The position numbers and the translations under genes were made by a program. Positions 11,470 to 25,149 of a stretch of DNA of 64,000 nt are shown here, one piece after another. The DNA is from Otis tarda. Taxonomy: Eukaryota; Chordata; Aves; Otidiformes; Otididae. The notes beneath the pieces are model-generated. The model searched no databases. It was not told where the DNA came from and saw nothing but the letters and a program-made list of their open reading frames with translations. The stretch's first letter is position 1; each line of letters starts with the position of its first letter. The stretch spans positions 210,131,553 through 210,195,552 of the forward strand of contig CM048552.1 of the NCBI GenBank assembly GCA_026413225.1, in the 5' to 3' direction.

Positions 11470-13276
11470 TTCCTCATGATTTCTAGGCGTGATCACGTTC
11501 CCAGTAAGTTGAATACATGAGATCTTATATTCATGAATTGTAAAGTTAAATTTCCCTAGGTATGGTTATTTTAGGATTTTGCAAAATAATTCACTTTCTA
11601 CAACTGCTTTATAAATGCATTTTGAGAAGTCTGCCTACATATTTATTCATATCCACATGGTTTTGTGCAATTTACTAGTAATATGTACTCAGTATATGCA
11701 ACACACAATGAAGACTGCCTTAGAAACTGTTTCTTCATGTAGGTCTTTGGGGGTTCTTTCTTTTTCAGGTGCTGAAGTGAATATGTGAAATATTGCATAT
11801 TCTGTAGCCCCGGTAGAACATAATATAGTACAGAGATAAATGTCATTGACCCCTGGATGACTTTTACTGAAGGTTTCTAACTAAGGGTTTAGAGCCTGGT
11901 CTACAGACACTGAAAATAAAAAAATGCTGTTCTTAACTGGCATGATTCAGTAACACATCTGAGAAAGAGCTCCAAGCTACTGAATTTCCATTGGCACGTG
12001 CTTCTTCACTGCAGCTGTAAGTTTCCTTGCTCTCTCATTTCAGTTGATATATTGCCTAATTTTAAAAGTCGGCTAACAAATTTAATTTAGAAAAGCTCAG
12101 TCTTTCTGCAGCAAAGCATGCCATAGAATCAGGTGATGATGAAAATACTGTTTCCAGGGTTAATAACAAGACTGGCTTAATCCAGACATGACGCTTAATG
12201 TCTTTTTGCTGGCTTTTATCTTGAATTTTACAAGCTCAAGGCCAGGGAGCAATGGGAGGTGTAGAAGAGAAAATCAATGGCAAGCAGCTGGGTTCTGTGT
12301 ACAAAACACAATACTGAAAACTCATACCTTAATTTCTGAAAGCTCTGACAGCAGCTAGGACCAACTGCTTTGCTGTCAGAGCCACACAGGGTAAACAACA
12401 GCCAACAGTATTATTTGGAGTAATTGAAAGTACTTAAATTCCCAGATTATCTCTGGAAGTAGTCAACAACTTATTTTGGGAGCCATCCTACTCACCTGGG
12501 TTATTCCTTTATTAAAGAGAAGAAAGACCATTTGTGTTCAGAAGGCTTTCCCCACTTTTATTTTAGTTGATTGTTTCCATGGGAAATCACAAAACTGTAC
12601 ATTAAGCACTTTAGAAGAGCTCTGCCTGATGGATACGGAACAGTTGGGAGGACAAGAGAAGTCTATTTTATTTTGACCTGCTGAATTGCCTAGACAATTC
12701 ATTCACTTCTCTTCTGCTCTCTCCCCTTACATCTACGGGCATTGTGAAGTCTTTGAGAAAAGGGATAGACTTACTGTGAGTTTGAAAGTTCTCAGATTGA
12801 ACAGGTCCTTAACTGTGATTGGGGCCTCTAGAAGCTGTGTTAATTTAAATAATTTCAAACCAGTAATTATTCAATTCCTATGGAATAGACTAAAGGTGAG
12901 GGAGGCACAATGGGGATCTTTCTGCTGGTTTTGCCCACATCCGGGGAACATAGGTCCATGATGTAGGAAGACCACTTGAGATAACTACTGCTACTAGGTT
13001 GCCCTAGCACAAAGGAAGGCCTCTAGGAAGTGAACTCTTTACCCTGGTTATTTCAGTGACAGTTCTGGCAGTTTGTTATAAGTAAGGGCAACCTTTGCAC
13101 ACTGCAAGGAAAGGACCATATGTAGTATTTATCTTGTACTTACTAATGGACCTTGTAGTCCTCCCATGGGACAGATTCCATTGCTGACCAGTAGTAGAGT
13201 GGCTTTGATATTCGGGTATTGGCATTCCTCCATTTTGGAGGAAGTCTGGGCATCTCTGAGAGTGTTTGAAGAGGAA

Positions 13277-13347
13277 TTTTTTTTCACCTGTGAAAAAAAT
13301 CACAGGACAACTTTCATAACACTTTTTTTTTTTTTTTTTTTGTTATG
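13277..13347. repeat. Hairpin next to poly-T tract with flanking inverted repeat
   Basis: A perfect hairpin (TTTTTTTCAC / GTGAAAAAAA, 13,278-13,299, 2-base loop) is followed by 19 Ts (13,323-13,341). These Ts are embraced by CATAACA (13,315-13,321) and TGTTATG (13,341-13,347). It may be simple sequence that has folded and expanded; no mobile element is recognised. Confidence 0.7.
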
Positions 13348-14984
13348 GCTGTAGGGTAATAAGCCATCAAATGGTCCTTTGTGGCTGTAGGGATAGTATT
13401 TTACAGGCTGCAGATGGCAGCCTGGACTGACACACAGTGAATTCATGGTAAATGCTTCACTATCTGTTCCAAGGAGCTTCCATGCCACACTTCTGTCTGT
13501 GTGGCTTTTGGCAATTTGTTGATTAATTCACATCAACCCATAGCTGCCATGGAAGGCAAGACTTCTTTTATAAAATTTAGCTGGCATATTCAACACCATT
13601 GTAGTGATGTTGCACTTTCCAGCAGTGACAGCATCAGCAAAGATCAGATGGGTAAGCCCTGTAAAATAACAAAATCTTTGCACAGTGCTTGGATAAAATC
13701 AGGCTAACAGATGTCATCATTACAGATGATCAAGAAAATTGAACCAGCATTCAAGCATCTGTGTGAGGGTGGCATTACCTGCCACAGAGAAAGCAAATTA
13801 CCCGTCCATCAGTGGGGAATCTTAATCCAAATACTATCTCTGTGGATGTAATTTGCATAAGCTTCAACTTAGAAAGGGCAAAGGAGAAAGATTGTTTTAT
13901 TAGCAGTAGGCTGCATGGTATTAATCTGAGAACTGTGGAGAATTCTTAAACATAGAGTGTTGATATGACAAGAAAGAAACAGAATCAGTTGAAAGGTTAT
14001 TTGCTGAAGAGAAAGATTTGCCTTTTAAGTGTCTTACAGCTGCGAATAATCTAAATGGAGTTTCTTTCTAACGAATTATGATCTATGTCTTTACCAGAGT
14101 GCTCATTTTAAGAAGGATCTTTTGTAAAATGACAGTAAGAGTTGATATGTTCATTCAAACCTCAGACTCTCACTTCATGGTTTCTGTTCAGTCTTTCTGC
14201 AACACGCTCAAAAAGCCATTTAGTACCTGAGACTTTGTTTATCCAAAACTATTCAGAAACTTTCTGAAAATATTGAAGTAGATGTCCAAACACCTTTGCT
14301 TGTAGGGAAAATATAAGGCTTATATCACCTTCATGAACTTGAAAGCTTGAGGAGAACATTGCCTTCTTCAATTTTAACTCCTGTGTACCCAAGTCTTTCT
14401 ATTTCACCACCTTATCCCCACATTACAACTTGTATGTAAAGTTTAACAGCAGAGGCACTGTTGTTTGTCTGAACAAAGCCTGGGGGAAGGCATCTAATAT
14501 TTGCTCACAAGTACTAGAGGATGGAGAAACGATCACTGGTTCTGGTAATCAGCCTTGCTAGTAAAAAATTGTGCACAATCGTTACCATAACTATATCTTA
14601 CTTAATCATTCATTTGGATCAGAAAGCTCTTTAGTCACCAATACCTAAATTAGTCTCTTCAAATATTGTTAAGGCATCACTACCTAAGATACACTACTTG
14701 TGTTCCTTTTCTGTAAACAGTGTAATTTTCTGTAACTGATGAAGGACAGAACTATTCACATGTTTTCTTTTACAGCTTACCGTGGAAGTTCTTTGTTTAT
14801 AGAAACAAGGAAATAGGTTTCTCTTTTTCCTCTCAGACTTCTACAGGTTCATGGAGACCTGCTTGTGCACCCCGCCCCATCAACCCTCTCCAAGTCACTG
14901 TTTTCCAAGTCTGGATATATATTTATTTGTAGCTATGGTTCTTGTAATGCCAATCCAGCAGAATCCTTTCAGAAACATCTGCAC

Positions 14985-15420
14985 TTGATGATGATGGTTT
15001 TTCACTGACATATCTCTTGTTGATCAGCCAGCCTGTTTTTAAACCATTTAATATGTGCACAAGTGATATTACGAAGAATTAATTTTTTCATCTGTCACAG
15101 AATACCGAGTCAAACAAACAGCTTAATAAATCTAAGTATGTTATCAACTGCACATACATGATTAAATCAAATAAGAAAATAAATTCTGTTGCATGAGCTG
15201 TTCTTATAAAACTGTATTGACAAGTGTAAATTATATTTCTACTTTTAATCTTCATCAATTGACTTCCATATAAACTTTAGGATTTCTCTGCTGGAGAGTG
15301 AAATCAGATTAACTGGCCTGTAGTTACTTAGATAATCCCTTTTCCCTCTTTGAATACCATTGAGAAGTTAAACTTACTTTGTACTAATGCATCTTAAGAT
15401 ATATTTTTAGCAACCATCAG
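14985..15420 (-). mobile_element. Ancient CR1/L3-like LINE relic, coding region
   Basis: Read on the minus strand this corresponds to the reverse transcriptase region of an old CR1/L3-type LINE. On the plus strand the diagnostic antisense blocks appear in order: 'agccagcctgtttttaaacc', 'aataccgagtcaaacaaac', 'aataaatctaagtatgttat', 'ctggagagtgaaatcagatt' and 'aactggcctgtagttactta'. The frame is fully broken. The relic may extend to about 15,660, where 'gacgtccagctcctttggtg' and 'tcacctccacctggcaa' also have an antisense-LINE look, but I am less sure of that part. Confidence 0.6.
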
Positions 15421-18400
15421 AATTCTGGGGATCTTGGAAATTTCTTTCAGGACTCCTGGCTATAAGTTGCTTCAGATTTAAGTTACTCAAAAATTTCAAA
15501 TATTTAGCCAGTTGATTACTCAGACCGCCTGGAGGATGCTGTGTTCTTTGCCCAACATGACGTCCAGCTCCTTTGGTGTATGAGCGGCTTTTCTCACCTC
15601 CACCTGGCAAGCTGCTCTCAGATGACCTTTCTCTTTGGCTCTCTGCCTAGAAGCATTATTGAGAAGCCAACCAGTGGGTGTGCCAAGCAGTTGTCTTGCA
15701 GGTGGGATTAGTGTAAGCTCCTTGGATGGTTTCCTACAGAACCAGCTATCTGGAAATGAATTGTTCTATTTTACAGGAGAGCAAGCTTACAACACAAAAT
15801 TAAATGCCAATCAGCTGTAATTTCTCACCAAATACAAATGATTTTTTTTCTGATCAGGTAATGATATATTTCTTTCAAATATAGACAGAAAAAACCAAAC
15901 CTTTATTTCACATGGAAAGCATAAAACAATAAAACATAATAAGCAGAAAACTTAATCAAGAATAGAAAGTGTCTGCAATTGTGACCCCTCAGCACAAGCT
16001 GTAAGATGTCAGATCTAGAGGGCCAGAATCCTGTCATTTGACTTGGAGTGTTGTTTCACACATTTCTTGAAATTTTATCTACTTAATAGGCAGAATAGGA
16101 AGAAAAAAAAAAAACAAACCAGTTGACATTCAAGCAATGTCTCTTTTGTCTTCTAAATGAACTAGCAAGAAATGGAAGGAAATACTGGATTTCTGTAGGT
16201 AACATTTTTTGGATACAACTGAAAGAATGAACATGAGAAACAGGAGTCAGCTGAAATGCCCAGTTTTGCCTGTATTGACTGACTGGAATTTTATTTTGAA
16301 AAACTTAAGTAAGTCCTGAATAGTTCCAGCCCGATTATACATATTGCTTAAAGTATTCTGGAACTTGTTAAAAATTGAAACACCAGTGTTTTTTATCTGA
16401 ATGCATATTTATGTGTTTTTATAAAGGAAGGAAACACCGTTAAATGTATTTTGGAGAATAAGAAATGGCAAGAAATAAAATGATACGATGCGTGAACAGC
16501 ACAACAATAATCTCTGTACGGGTAAACTGGGAGTTATGATTGCAAAGCATGTAGAAGATTCCCCCAGAAGAATCTATGAGGAGTGTCCTGGCAGAGGACA
16601 GAGCTTTGGGGCTTACCTGAGGAAAGCTGTTGTGTTTTACTTTGTTGTGTTTGATGGGGAGAAAAAAACCCAGACTCCAGAGAGGCAACTCAACATTTTT
16701 GTTTACTGGCTGAACATTGACATGAAAGATTTCCCTGCTGTGCAGTCATTTCTTATTGCAAGACCAGTCCAGAAGACAAGAATAAAATAAAGGGCAAAAC
16801 AAATGGTCCAGATGAGAGGTGGTAGGGAAAGACAAATACTGGAAAAGTAATAACAATAATGATGCCAAAAAGGAATGGGGAATGAAAGACCAGCTGAGCG
16901 TAAATGAGGGAACAGAGAAAATAGGATAATGGAAAAGAGATAATGATTGGAAGAAATACAAACACTGGGACGCATTGAAAATTCTGCCCAAGTGATGCTT
17001 AAACTTGCAGCATTGTTTTGAAGAACAGCTGTGTAATACTCTTGGGCCAGGCACTGACAAACTTTTTAATACTATGCCTTCCAGTGTAGGTTCACGTACA
17101 GAGAAAAATAGAACAAATTCAGCCTCAGTGTACAGTTACTGTTATTTCTTTGCTTTGGGAAAAGGTCATAATTTTGCATTTATCTCATGCCTGATGGAAT
17201 TCTTAGATCTGCAACCAAATTTCTGCATGGCACTGAGTGAATGACATTAGCTATGTCTATGCATTTAGGACAAAAACACACCTGAAAGTTGTCTTAAGCA
17301 TGCTGAGCACTGTGGTTGGCTTGCTTTCTCTCTGTATTTTTTCTTACTGTGGCTGTAAACCGTACTGAGAGGATTCATCTTGGAAATACACAGCTCAGGT
17401 TTCCTGTGAGTGTGGAGTACCACCTCCATAACACTGGGGATCTCAGGCTCTTCTCAGTCTCTTCCCCAGCAAAGAACTCCAGAGATCAACTTATGCCTGC
17501 TCTTGAATGTGCACGTCCATTTAAACAGTGAGTGTGGATGAAGAGAATGAACTTTGATCCAGGTCTAGCTGAAAGTATGGCTGTAGCTGAGTCAGTGATA
17601 GAAATCCACAGGCTTTTAGTCTTCTGGTGCCTGTCTTACTTGGTTTGTCTTTTGCTGAGCTGTTGGGAAGAAAAATCTCTTATGAGACAGAAGGCCTTTC
17701 CTCTAATAGGAAATACGAAACGCAATGAGACTTGCAGGAGCAACTGACCTGCTTTTTCATCACCTTTGAAACAGAGGACAAAAAAAAAAAAAAATACACA
17801 ATTGCATAGTGGTGTGTTGGTCTGGCCATTAATGACATCCTCCAGTAAACAGCCAAACCGTTGGTTTAGCCAGTGATGCACTATCTGTCTCAGGTTTGCT
17901 TCTTACCCATTTGTTTGATGAATTGCTGCTTCCAGCCTTTTACCTTTGGAGGTTCTAAATCCCAGTGAATTTGATCACTTTCACTCTTGCTGATCCCATG
18001 CTGAATGCAGCCAATTTTTGTGTGGCCATTTCTGTTACTGTGAATCTTAGCTAAGCAGCTATGTGTATTTTATTTGTTAGTCAGCCGCATGGTATGTGCC
18101 CAGTGTGCAGCATGGATCTTTGGTCGGCTAACAGAGTCATGAGCTGTGTGCAATACTCTGCAGATACAGGCCCTTCATTATCCTGATTTTGCTACATGAT
18201 AAAGCTCTATTGGTTTTCTGTTTGGCTGTTTTCTTTTTTTATTGCAGCTCTTCATATCATAATTCACTGTGCTGGTAAATGCTGAAGTATCTCATTTAAT
18301 GACTTCTGAGTTTTGTGTATTACTTTGTGTGTGTATGTGTGATACAATTCTTGTCTTTGTGTTATTGACTCTGAATTTCTTTGCTTGTACTGTTTAGTTT

Positions 18401-18761
18401 ATTCATTTTAATATTTACTGGTGTGGTAGGGCTGAGTGGCAAAGATGAGGAAACCCTAGCAATAAGAATGACCCTGTTTTCGAGAATTTGTGTGTGTGTC
18501 AGCAAGTCAAACTGTACATTGAGTATATTCTCAAAAAGCATAGTCTTAATCTTCAATAATGTACCTCATACGCTCAGTTAGGGAGGAGAGCATATAGAAT
18601 AGGTCTGAATATCAAGCTAATTTGAATGCTAAAAGGATGTGCCTTGGCACTCAGTCAATGTGATGCATTCTACATAAATATAACTCAGGCCTCTCAGATT
18701 TCTGCTGCCCAACAGTGAAACAGCTTCTGCAGTTCTTCAAGGGCAGATGATTGTGCAGTCA
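15421..18761. other. No gene recognised
   Basis: Except for the possible LINE extension to about 15,660, nothing is identified. Overlapping frames of 80-104 codons on both strands at 16,440-17,060 look like open AT-rich sequence without motifs. Short A runs (17,780-17,794) and a TG-rich patch (about 18,320-18,345) occur. Confidence 0.5.
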
Positions 18762-19300
18762 GAGAATCACAGAATAATTGTAGTTGGAAGAGGCCTCTGG
18801 AGGTCTCAAACCAACCCCACTGCTCAAAGTAAGGCCAGTTAAGAGCAGTTTGCTCAAGGCCCTTTCAAGTTACAGTTTGAACTTCTACAGGGATGGACAT
18901 TTCATGCTCTCTTTGGGCCCTTTTCATAAACTTGACCATACTCACGGTGAATTTTCTTTGTCCTAACAGCTAATTAGAGTTTCTGGTGCTACAGCTTGTG
19001 TTCATTGCCTTTTGTGCTATTCCTGTGCTCCTCTGAGAAATAAGAGAAGCTCCATCGCGCTAGACTCTCTCAGGAGGTAGCTGTAACACTCTGTAATAAG
19101 ACAACAGAAAGATTCTTCATGAGCCTTCTTTTCTTCAGGCTCAATAAATCCACTTCCTGCAGTTTCTCCTTGTATTTCATGTGCTCAAGCTTCCTGACTG
19201 TCTTCATGGCCCTGTGCTGGCCTTTCTGCTCCTGTATGTTGATGTCAATTGGCTTCAGTGTTCCTGGGCTCCTCCAATTAGTTGGCGCAGACATGGCCAG
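18762..19300 (-). mobile_element. CR1 LINE 3' half, antisense
   Basis: On the plus strand it begins with 'agaatcacagaataattgta' then 'gttggaagaggcctctggag', the reverse of the CR1 tail. It continues through 'gctcaaagtaaggccag', 'gagccttcttttcttcaggc', 'atggccctgtgctggc' and 'ggcgcagacatggcc'. It covers the 3' UTR and the last part of ORF2, with many substitutions and gaps, so it is an older subfamily than the copy at 38,768-39,160. Confidence 0.85.
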
Positions 19301-22300
19301 TGATTGACTGGAATTTTATGGGGCTAATGTCAACAAAATACCCAAGGTCACTCTGTGGTTCTAGAAGAACATGCAGGTTGTAACTGGAAAGTATGTGACA
19401 AAATGATTCCAGGGAAATAAAAAATACTTGACTAGTGAGAGAAGGGAACTATGTTATACTCTGAAAAAGAGATGTTATCTCTCCTTGGCCTGAAGCATGA
19501 CCTGGGAAGGAAAGTAAGGACAGCTGATCTCATGTTTCATGAAGGGTAGAAATTAAGTTATAGCCATCAAAACCTGGTGGTTTGAATCATTGCTTGAAGG
19601 TAGCACAATTTATCAGTCGTATCCTGATGATCTTCAGTGATTTTTGAACATAGCGCTTTTTACTCAATTCTGGCACATGATTACTTTCTGCTTTTTGATC
19701 TGGGTGAGGCAACTCATATGGGATGATCAATGGAAGAGAAAAGTTCTCTCCCTCCTTCCAGAATCTCTCTTCAAAGGAAGTCTATTGGCCTACTTTAGTG
19801 CCCATGTACTCCTAATTATACTTCATATTTTCTGGTTTTGTTTGTTTATATATAAGCAGCTGCTTTCTCCCTGCTGTGGTTTAGTTGAGAAAAAACTTAA
19901 CAAATGTGATTTCAAACTGAACAGAAATTATGCTCCAGCTAAAAACTCCCCAAAGAAATATAAAACATTAAGGCAAACACATCTGCTTTCGAATAAATCC
20001 AAATCCTTCAAGCAATATTCAAAGATGTCAAAGTAATTAGCATACTAACAATGAAGTCAGGTAACAAACTGATTTTTTAAGGTAAACAGATAAGACAAAG
20101 TGGTTTTCAAGAACATGGACCTCATTCTTCCTTCTAAAATGTTCAAATTTACATGGCACAAATTTATGAGACTTTAAATTAAGCTTACAATGAAAACAAC
20201 CAATGAAAGCAAAGGTTTATTTTGGTCTGAGTGAGTTTTAAACCCTATGTTACTTTCTTATTTTAAAATCTTCCATGTGGAAGGCCAACAGAGTTTGAAG
20301 TTTTGCTCATTGCATAGCTACTGTTTAAACAGAAAGGATCCTTCTCCTACCCAGTGGTAACTGTAGGCAGTTGCTATTATTAGGGCATGTGTTACAGTGG
20401 CCCTCAAACTCTCTGTTCTAAATACTGTATATGTATACTGCTAAAAACAATATCCATCTCAGAAAGCTGATAATCAAAATACCCAAAGTTGATAAAGTCT
20501 GAGAGAAACATCATAGTGTCTAGAGCTTATAGAACAGAGACTAGGATGTACAGAGAAACTCTATGGCTTCCCCACAAAGGATCTAGATCAGGTAGGAGTT
20601 AATCAAAGAGTTTACACTTCTCACTTCAGTGCCTCTAGAAGTTCAATGCTGCTGCAAGGACCACTCCCTTAACAGCAAACATGACAGAAATTTTCTTGGT
20701 GTGTTTTGTGCACCTGTATCTCCTGCTGTGCTAGAGACGGACAGGTTACTTTTTCAGTGGACAAAGAAAAAAGTATAGCAGTCTTATTTTTCAAAATTTT
20801 GTCATATTTTAACACTTAAGTGGGACAAATGCATGTTTTCATAGCATCCAGTTTCCCATCTCAGGGTCAGCCCTGAGCCTAGTCTTAATTTTGAGTTTCT
20901 CAATATCAATTTAAGGGTTCACAGTGAATAGTGGGCATCGTTAAAACAAATTATATTGAAATAAGAATTGACCAATTGTTCTATTTGCACACAAAGTCAA
21001 TGTTAGTTGTTGTTAGGGTGAGATCAGAGAAACAAGGGGTCATAGCTCCTCAGGCCATGTTTAGATGTTATACGTCGAAGTCCACCTGTGTAGCTTTTTT
21101 CATGTAAGCTGCATTTATGGCAATGTCACAATGTTGTGCCGAATAGGCCTCCGTGGTACCAATACCAAGTTTATCCTACTAATGATCAGCTTGTGGACTT
21201 CTGCTATATTTACTATATCACAAATAACAGTGAAGAGATGTCAATATTGGAGTAAAATGTGAATGTTTTATCACACACTCTCTGTTCTGTTCTCAGTTTT
21301 ATCGCTGTAAATGAGGATGAACTTAAATAACACCAAATAAGTACAAATAAACTGGGTAGCATGATCTCTACACTTTTTGTTCTACTTGTGAGCTGTTACT
21401 TAGCTCAGCACATCCACTTGAGGAAGCAGAAGTCTTGAGATATCTGATGGTGAGGTGGGCTATGGCATTTTCTGCTTGACAGATGACTGATCTATCAAAT
21501 ATTACAAAAAGCTAAAGACAAGCACATTCAAGTTTTCCTCTTCAAGATTTTTTTTTTTTGTCAGTCAATCCAAGACTGCTCTTGAGCACTTTGCTTGTTT
21601 TTTAAGTGGGTTGTGCGAGTGTGGATGGGACACTGGCAAGGAGATCCATGGTTCCTCGTTAGGGAAAATACCCCTGATGCCTATTAAAGAGGGAAGAATA
21701 ACTAAAGGAAATAGTCTAAAAATGTTGAGGGCCTGTTGAATAGGGACCACATCTCTTTGCCTAATTTTGCTATCTACCTAGTAGATCTGGCCCAAGTTTT
21801 TAAAGGGGTTCTGTTGCTCTCAGAGCTTCAAGTTTTAAATGTTAAAACCACTGTGGGAACTTGTTGTTACAGAACATCATACTCTCCATGTTTGTATCTG
21901 TCCAGCGAGCTTGGATTAAATGCAGAGGGTCTCTATAGCATGATAAAGCACGGAGAGCCATTTCAGTAATGAAGCCTAAGGAGTAGTCTAGCAACCTTGT
22001 TGTATGTGAACAAGGGCTCTCTTGAGCTTTCCTGCAGCAGATGTCCTAATTTCTGTAAGTTGAAAAATATTGTACTTAACTGGGAGGGAGAGACCTCAAT
22101 TTAGTCCATACAGATACTATCTGTGAAATATTTACTGAAAATAAGACCAGTGTCAGGATGAATGCTCTTACATAAGGATATGGAGTAACTTAGTTTAGTC
22201 AGTATTTTTTGTTTTAGAAAATTCCCATTGAAAGGACTGAGAAAACCTTTCACCTATGTAGTCTGAAGACGAACACTGGGGTGCGAATTTCCTCAGGCAC

Positions 22301-22861
22301 CTTAGTTCAACCTGGGCCTATGTGAATGCACTGACTATGTCTAATCCTATGTGAATGCACTGACTCTTGATTAAAAAAAAATTTGGACTGGCTCCTAATT
22401 TGAAAAAAAAAAAAATCTACTTATGGGTGTGCAGCACTTGGTCTGACAGTTGTGCAGCGAGCAGGCATGCTAAAGCAGTCTATGCAGAGAAAGGACAGAG
22501 AGGGGTTCTGTGATTCTAAGAACTTGGACAGGAGGATTTTGCTATCTAAGTTTCTTCAGGTTTGCAACGCACTAGGACACAACTTGCAAAAGAAAAGTGC
22601 TTAAAACCTGAGTTTAAAAGATGCACATACTGCACAGAAAGTATGTGGTAAAATAGGGAAAAGGAGCCAGAAACCTTTTTTTTTTTTTCCCTCACATTAG
22701 TACCTAAATCCTGAACCACATTCTCCTGATAGTGTTAATTCTTCCTGTATTTCCCTTCACAGTACAGGTTTGTAAGAGCTATAGCAAAGCATGTCCACTA
22801 CATAAAATTTGGGGAGCAACAGCTGCCGTCCAAGGCCATCTGCAGACTGCTTAAATTAAGT
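19301..22861. other. No gene or repeat recognised
   Basis: A 130-codon plus frame at 19,644-20,036 has a hydrophobic first half and a Lys-rich end. It has no recognisable domain, and its base composition equals that of the surroundings, so I take it as chance. The rest is unassigned, apart from the small duplication at 22,317-22,365. Confidence 0.5.
22317..22365. repeat. Tandem duplication, 29-bp period
   Basis: CCTATGTGAATGCACTGACT is present at 22,317-22,336 and again, perfectly, at 22,346-22,365. The perfect match points to a recent local duplication. Confidence 0.9.
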
Positions 22862-22911
22862 AAGGTTAATCTATTAGGTCCCTTCCAACCCTAACCATTC
22901 TATGATTCTAT
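22862..22911 (+). mobile_element. CR1 LINE, tail-only fragment
   Basis: Only the last 50 or so bases of CR1 are present: 'aggtcccttccaaccctaac' then 'cattctatgattcta'. It is an extreme 5' truncation in sense orientation. Confidence 0.9.
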
Positions 22912-23858
22912 TTACAGAAAAGTGAAATGAAAACATAATTTTAATGTACTCCGTGATACGAAGCAAATGAGCTTAGAACTTGAGCTTTGCTGTTACCTAG
23001 AAGAAATAAATTCAGCAAAAACTCAAATCTCATTTCCATATATATTGCCGGCCTTATCAGTATTTTGTCTAAAATGTTAAAGTAATCTTAATTATCTGAA
23101 CAACAATCAAAAATAAAAGTCAGCACTGTCCTCCATCTTATTAAAATTCAGGACTGGGATAACGTTACTTCGGAAAAACCTCATGTGTATGCCATAAATT
23201 AAACTTCGAAGATTCAAATAAATTACTTTCGCAGTCAAATTATTTTCTCATGTGCAAACCAGGAGCATTGGAAAATTTTCCTTATAATGGGTACATTTGG
23301 AGCTAATTTCTGAAAAGCAGTAATTAATATAAATGAATATGCATAGTTTTTTTCTAAAATATTATCTAGGAATCAATGCGTGTGGTTTGCATATGTAAAA
23401 ACACACACATCCTTCCGCTGCACATATACATCAGTTTCTCTGTGATGAAAACACCTATTGCAGTAAAATGTGAACTTGCAAGTTTAATATGTATACTGAA
23501 TCAAACTGTTTCCATTGTTCCCCATGATGAGGTTGCCAATGTTATAAAACTTCTGTTAATATATTTTTGCATTCCTAAGAATTTTGATTTTTGCCTGTCC
23601 CAATTTTTCGTGTGCAGAAGGCAGGCATATGCCTGGTGATACACCTATTCTAAATTTACATCTTTTTTTTTCTCTATATCGATGGTATATGTTTGTATTT
23701 ATGAATTTGCACGGCAAGCAAGGTCCCATGCTCTAGATAATATACATGCAAAAGATGAGAGATGGTCATTACATTTAAGCCTTTCAACCATAAATAGACA
23801 AAGGATGAGAGAAAGGAAATATCTGTATTCTCTCTCTGTAGACAGAGACTTCTGCCTG
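22912..23858. other. No gene or repeat recognised
   Basis: AT-rich sequence with an 87-codon plus frame (23,376-23,639) that has no recognisable motif. Nothing else noted. Confidence 0.5.
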
Positions 23859-23940
23859 CAGCAGACAGGAATCAAGCTCAGATCATGAATCCAGTCCTTC
23901 ACCCCAGGACTACGCATCCACCTTCTCACTATGCGTGAGT
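23859..23940 (-). mobile_element. Possible ancient tRNA-derived SINE relic, copy 1
   Basis: Read on the minus strand, the segment contains a B-box-like word AGCTTGATTCC preceded by an anticodon-arm-like CTGGATTCATGATC and by GGTGGATGCGTAG. It can be aligned by eye with 25,150-25,225 over about 60 positions, with both copies sharing GAATC(A/G)A(A/G)CT and the TCCACC end on the plus strand. I cannot name the family. Chance similarity is not excluded. Confidence 0.35.
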
Positions 23941-25149
23941 CTCATTTCCATATTTCATCACATTAACAATTGTTTCCCACAGTTGCATGCTGATTATCCT
24001 GCCAGTTAAACAGAAAACCCAGGTTTATATCATCTACAAAGAAATTAAAACGCCTACACTCTTGACAATATATTGTTGTATTTACATTACTGTTCTGATA
24101 TCCAGCTGCACCTGGATCAAATAAAACCCTATTTAAATTGAATGACAATATTTTCTTAAGACCTATGAGACTACTACTAGGGACTTTAAATGAGGCAATC
24201 CAGTTTCTTCTATAATTCTGTAATAGCTAACTCTTTTCCAAAGGTTTCCTGTCATTTTTCACTCATTTAGAAGGGCAAAGCTGCAGGAAGAATAAGTTAC
24301 ACATGAACATTAATTAGATGAAGCAGCAGGGCTATGTAAATGTGAAGGAGGTGGTTTTTGCTGAGTTACAGATTGATTCATCTCATAATCAAATTCCATT
24401 TTCAGTACAGCTTCTTTTTAAAATGAGATAGGCAGAGAGGAGATAAGCGTCTGGTGAAATACAAGTACCCGCTGTTTCAGATTCTTCTTAGGTGATTGTC
24501 TAGAATGACATGACTCAGATTAAAAAAAGAAAAAAATAACAGAAAAAAAACAGGTCAGAGGTTCTCAGTACCAATTAATTTAGCATTCAAAAGAGAATGG
24601 AGATCATTAAACTTCATGGCAAATTGAAAAAGTTCAGAAATGTGAATAAAATACTGTCTTAGAAAGATAATAAGAATAATGGCATTTTGCATTTTCTTTG
24701 AACCTCTTTATGCCATATTTCTAAATGGGACCTTACAGACATCAGATACGTAAAATTCTTGAGCTCTCATGGAACCGTCAGGTTATTTCAATTAGCATCT
24801 GTTTAAGAATGTAATTTTTTATCTTTTTTTTTTGTTTGTTTTCACCAGTTAAAAAACATTACTGTACATCCTTCTGCAATTATTCTTATCCACTTCCTTC
24901 ACTGAAGGCCATATGTGCACCTGTCATATTCGGTGTTCCTCCTCACCACTGAAGTGCAACCACCTCCATGGTAATTTTGTCTTTGTTGATGCTTATAAAT
25001 GGAGGGACCAGTTTCATGGCATAGTCCCAGAAATTTGGACCAGAAGATTTTCAGGACGCTCTTTTGTCCTAGAAGTTTGCTTGCGAGTTGGATTTTCCAC
25101 CTGCCTCTCATATATGTATGGGAACTTAATATTAGTACCTCAACAGGAG
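23941..25149. other. No gene or repeat recognised
   Basis: Unassigned AT-rich sequence. The 175-codon plus frame at 24,913-25,440 overlaps the next SINE-like relic and has no recognisable domain, so it is not called as a gene. Confidence 0.5.

Larger units (their letters stand above)
9449..14984. other. Unassigned sequence with minor features
   Basis: No gene recognised in 5.5 kb. A relatively GC-rich patch at about 9,720-10,080 stands out from its surroundings and could be an old repeat, but no family was recognised. A 15-base direct repeat and a poly-T/inverted repeat are listed separately. The open frames here (under 92 codons) show no domain or splice context. Confidence 0.45.

Noticed and set aside
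19644-20036. 130-codon plus-strand open frame with a hydrophobic N-terminal half
   Set aside because: No family resemblance and no splice or promoter context. Phe, Leu, Ile and Lys excess is what random AT-rich DNA gives.
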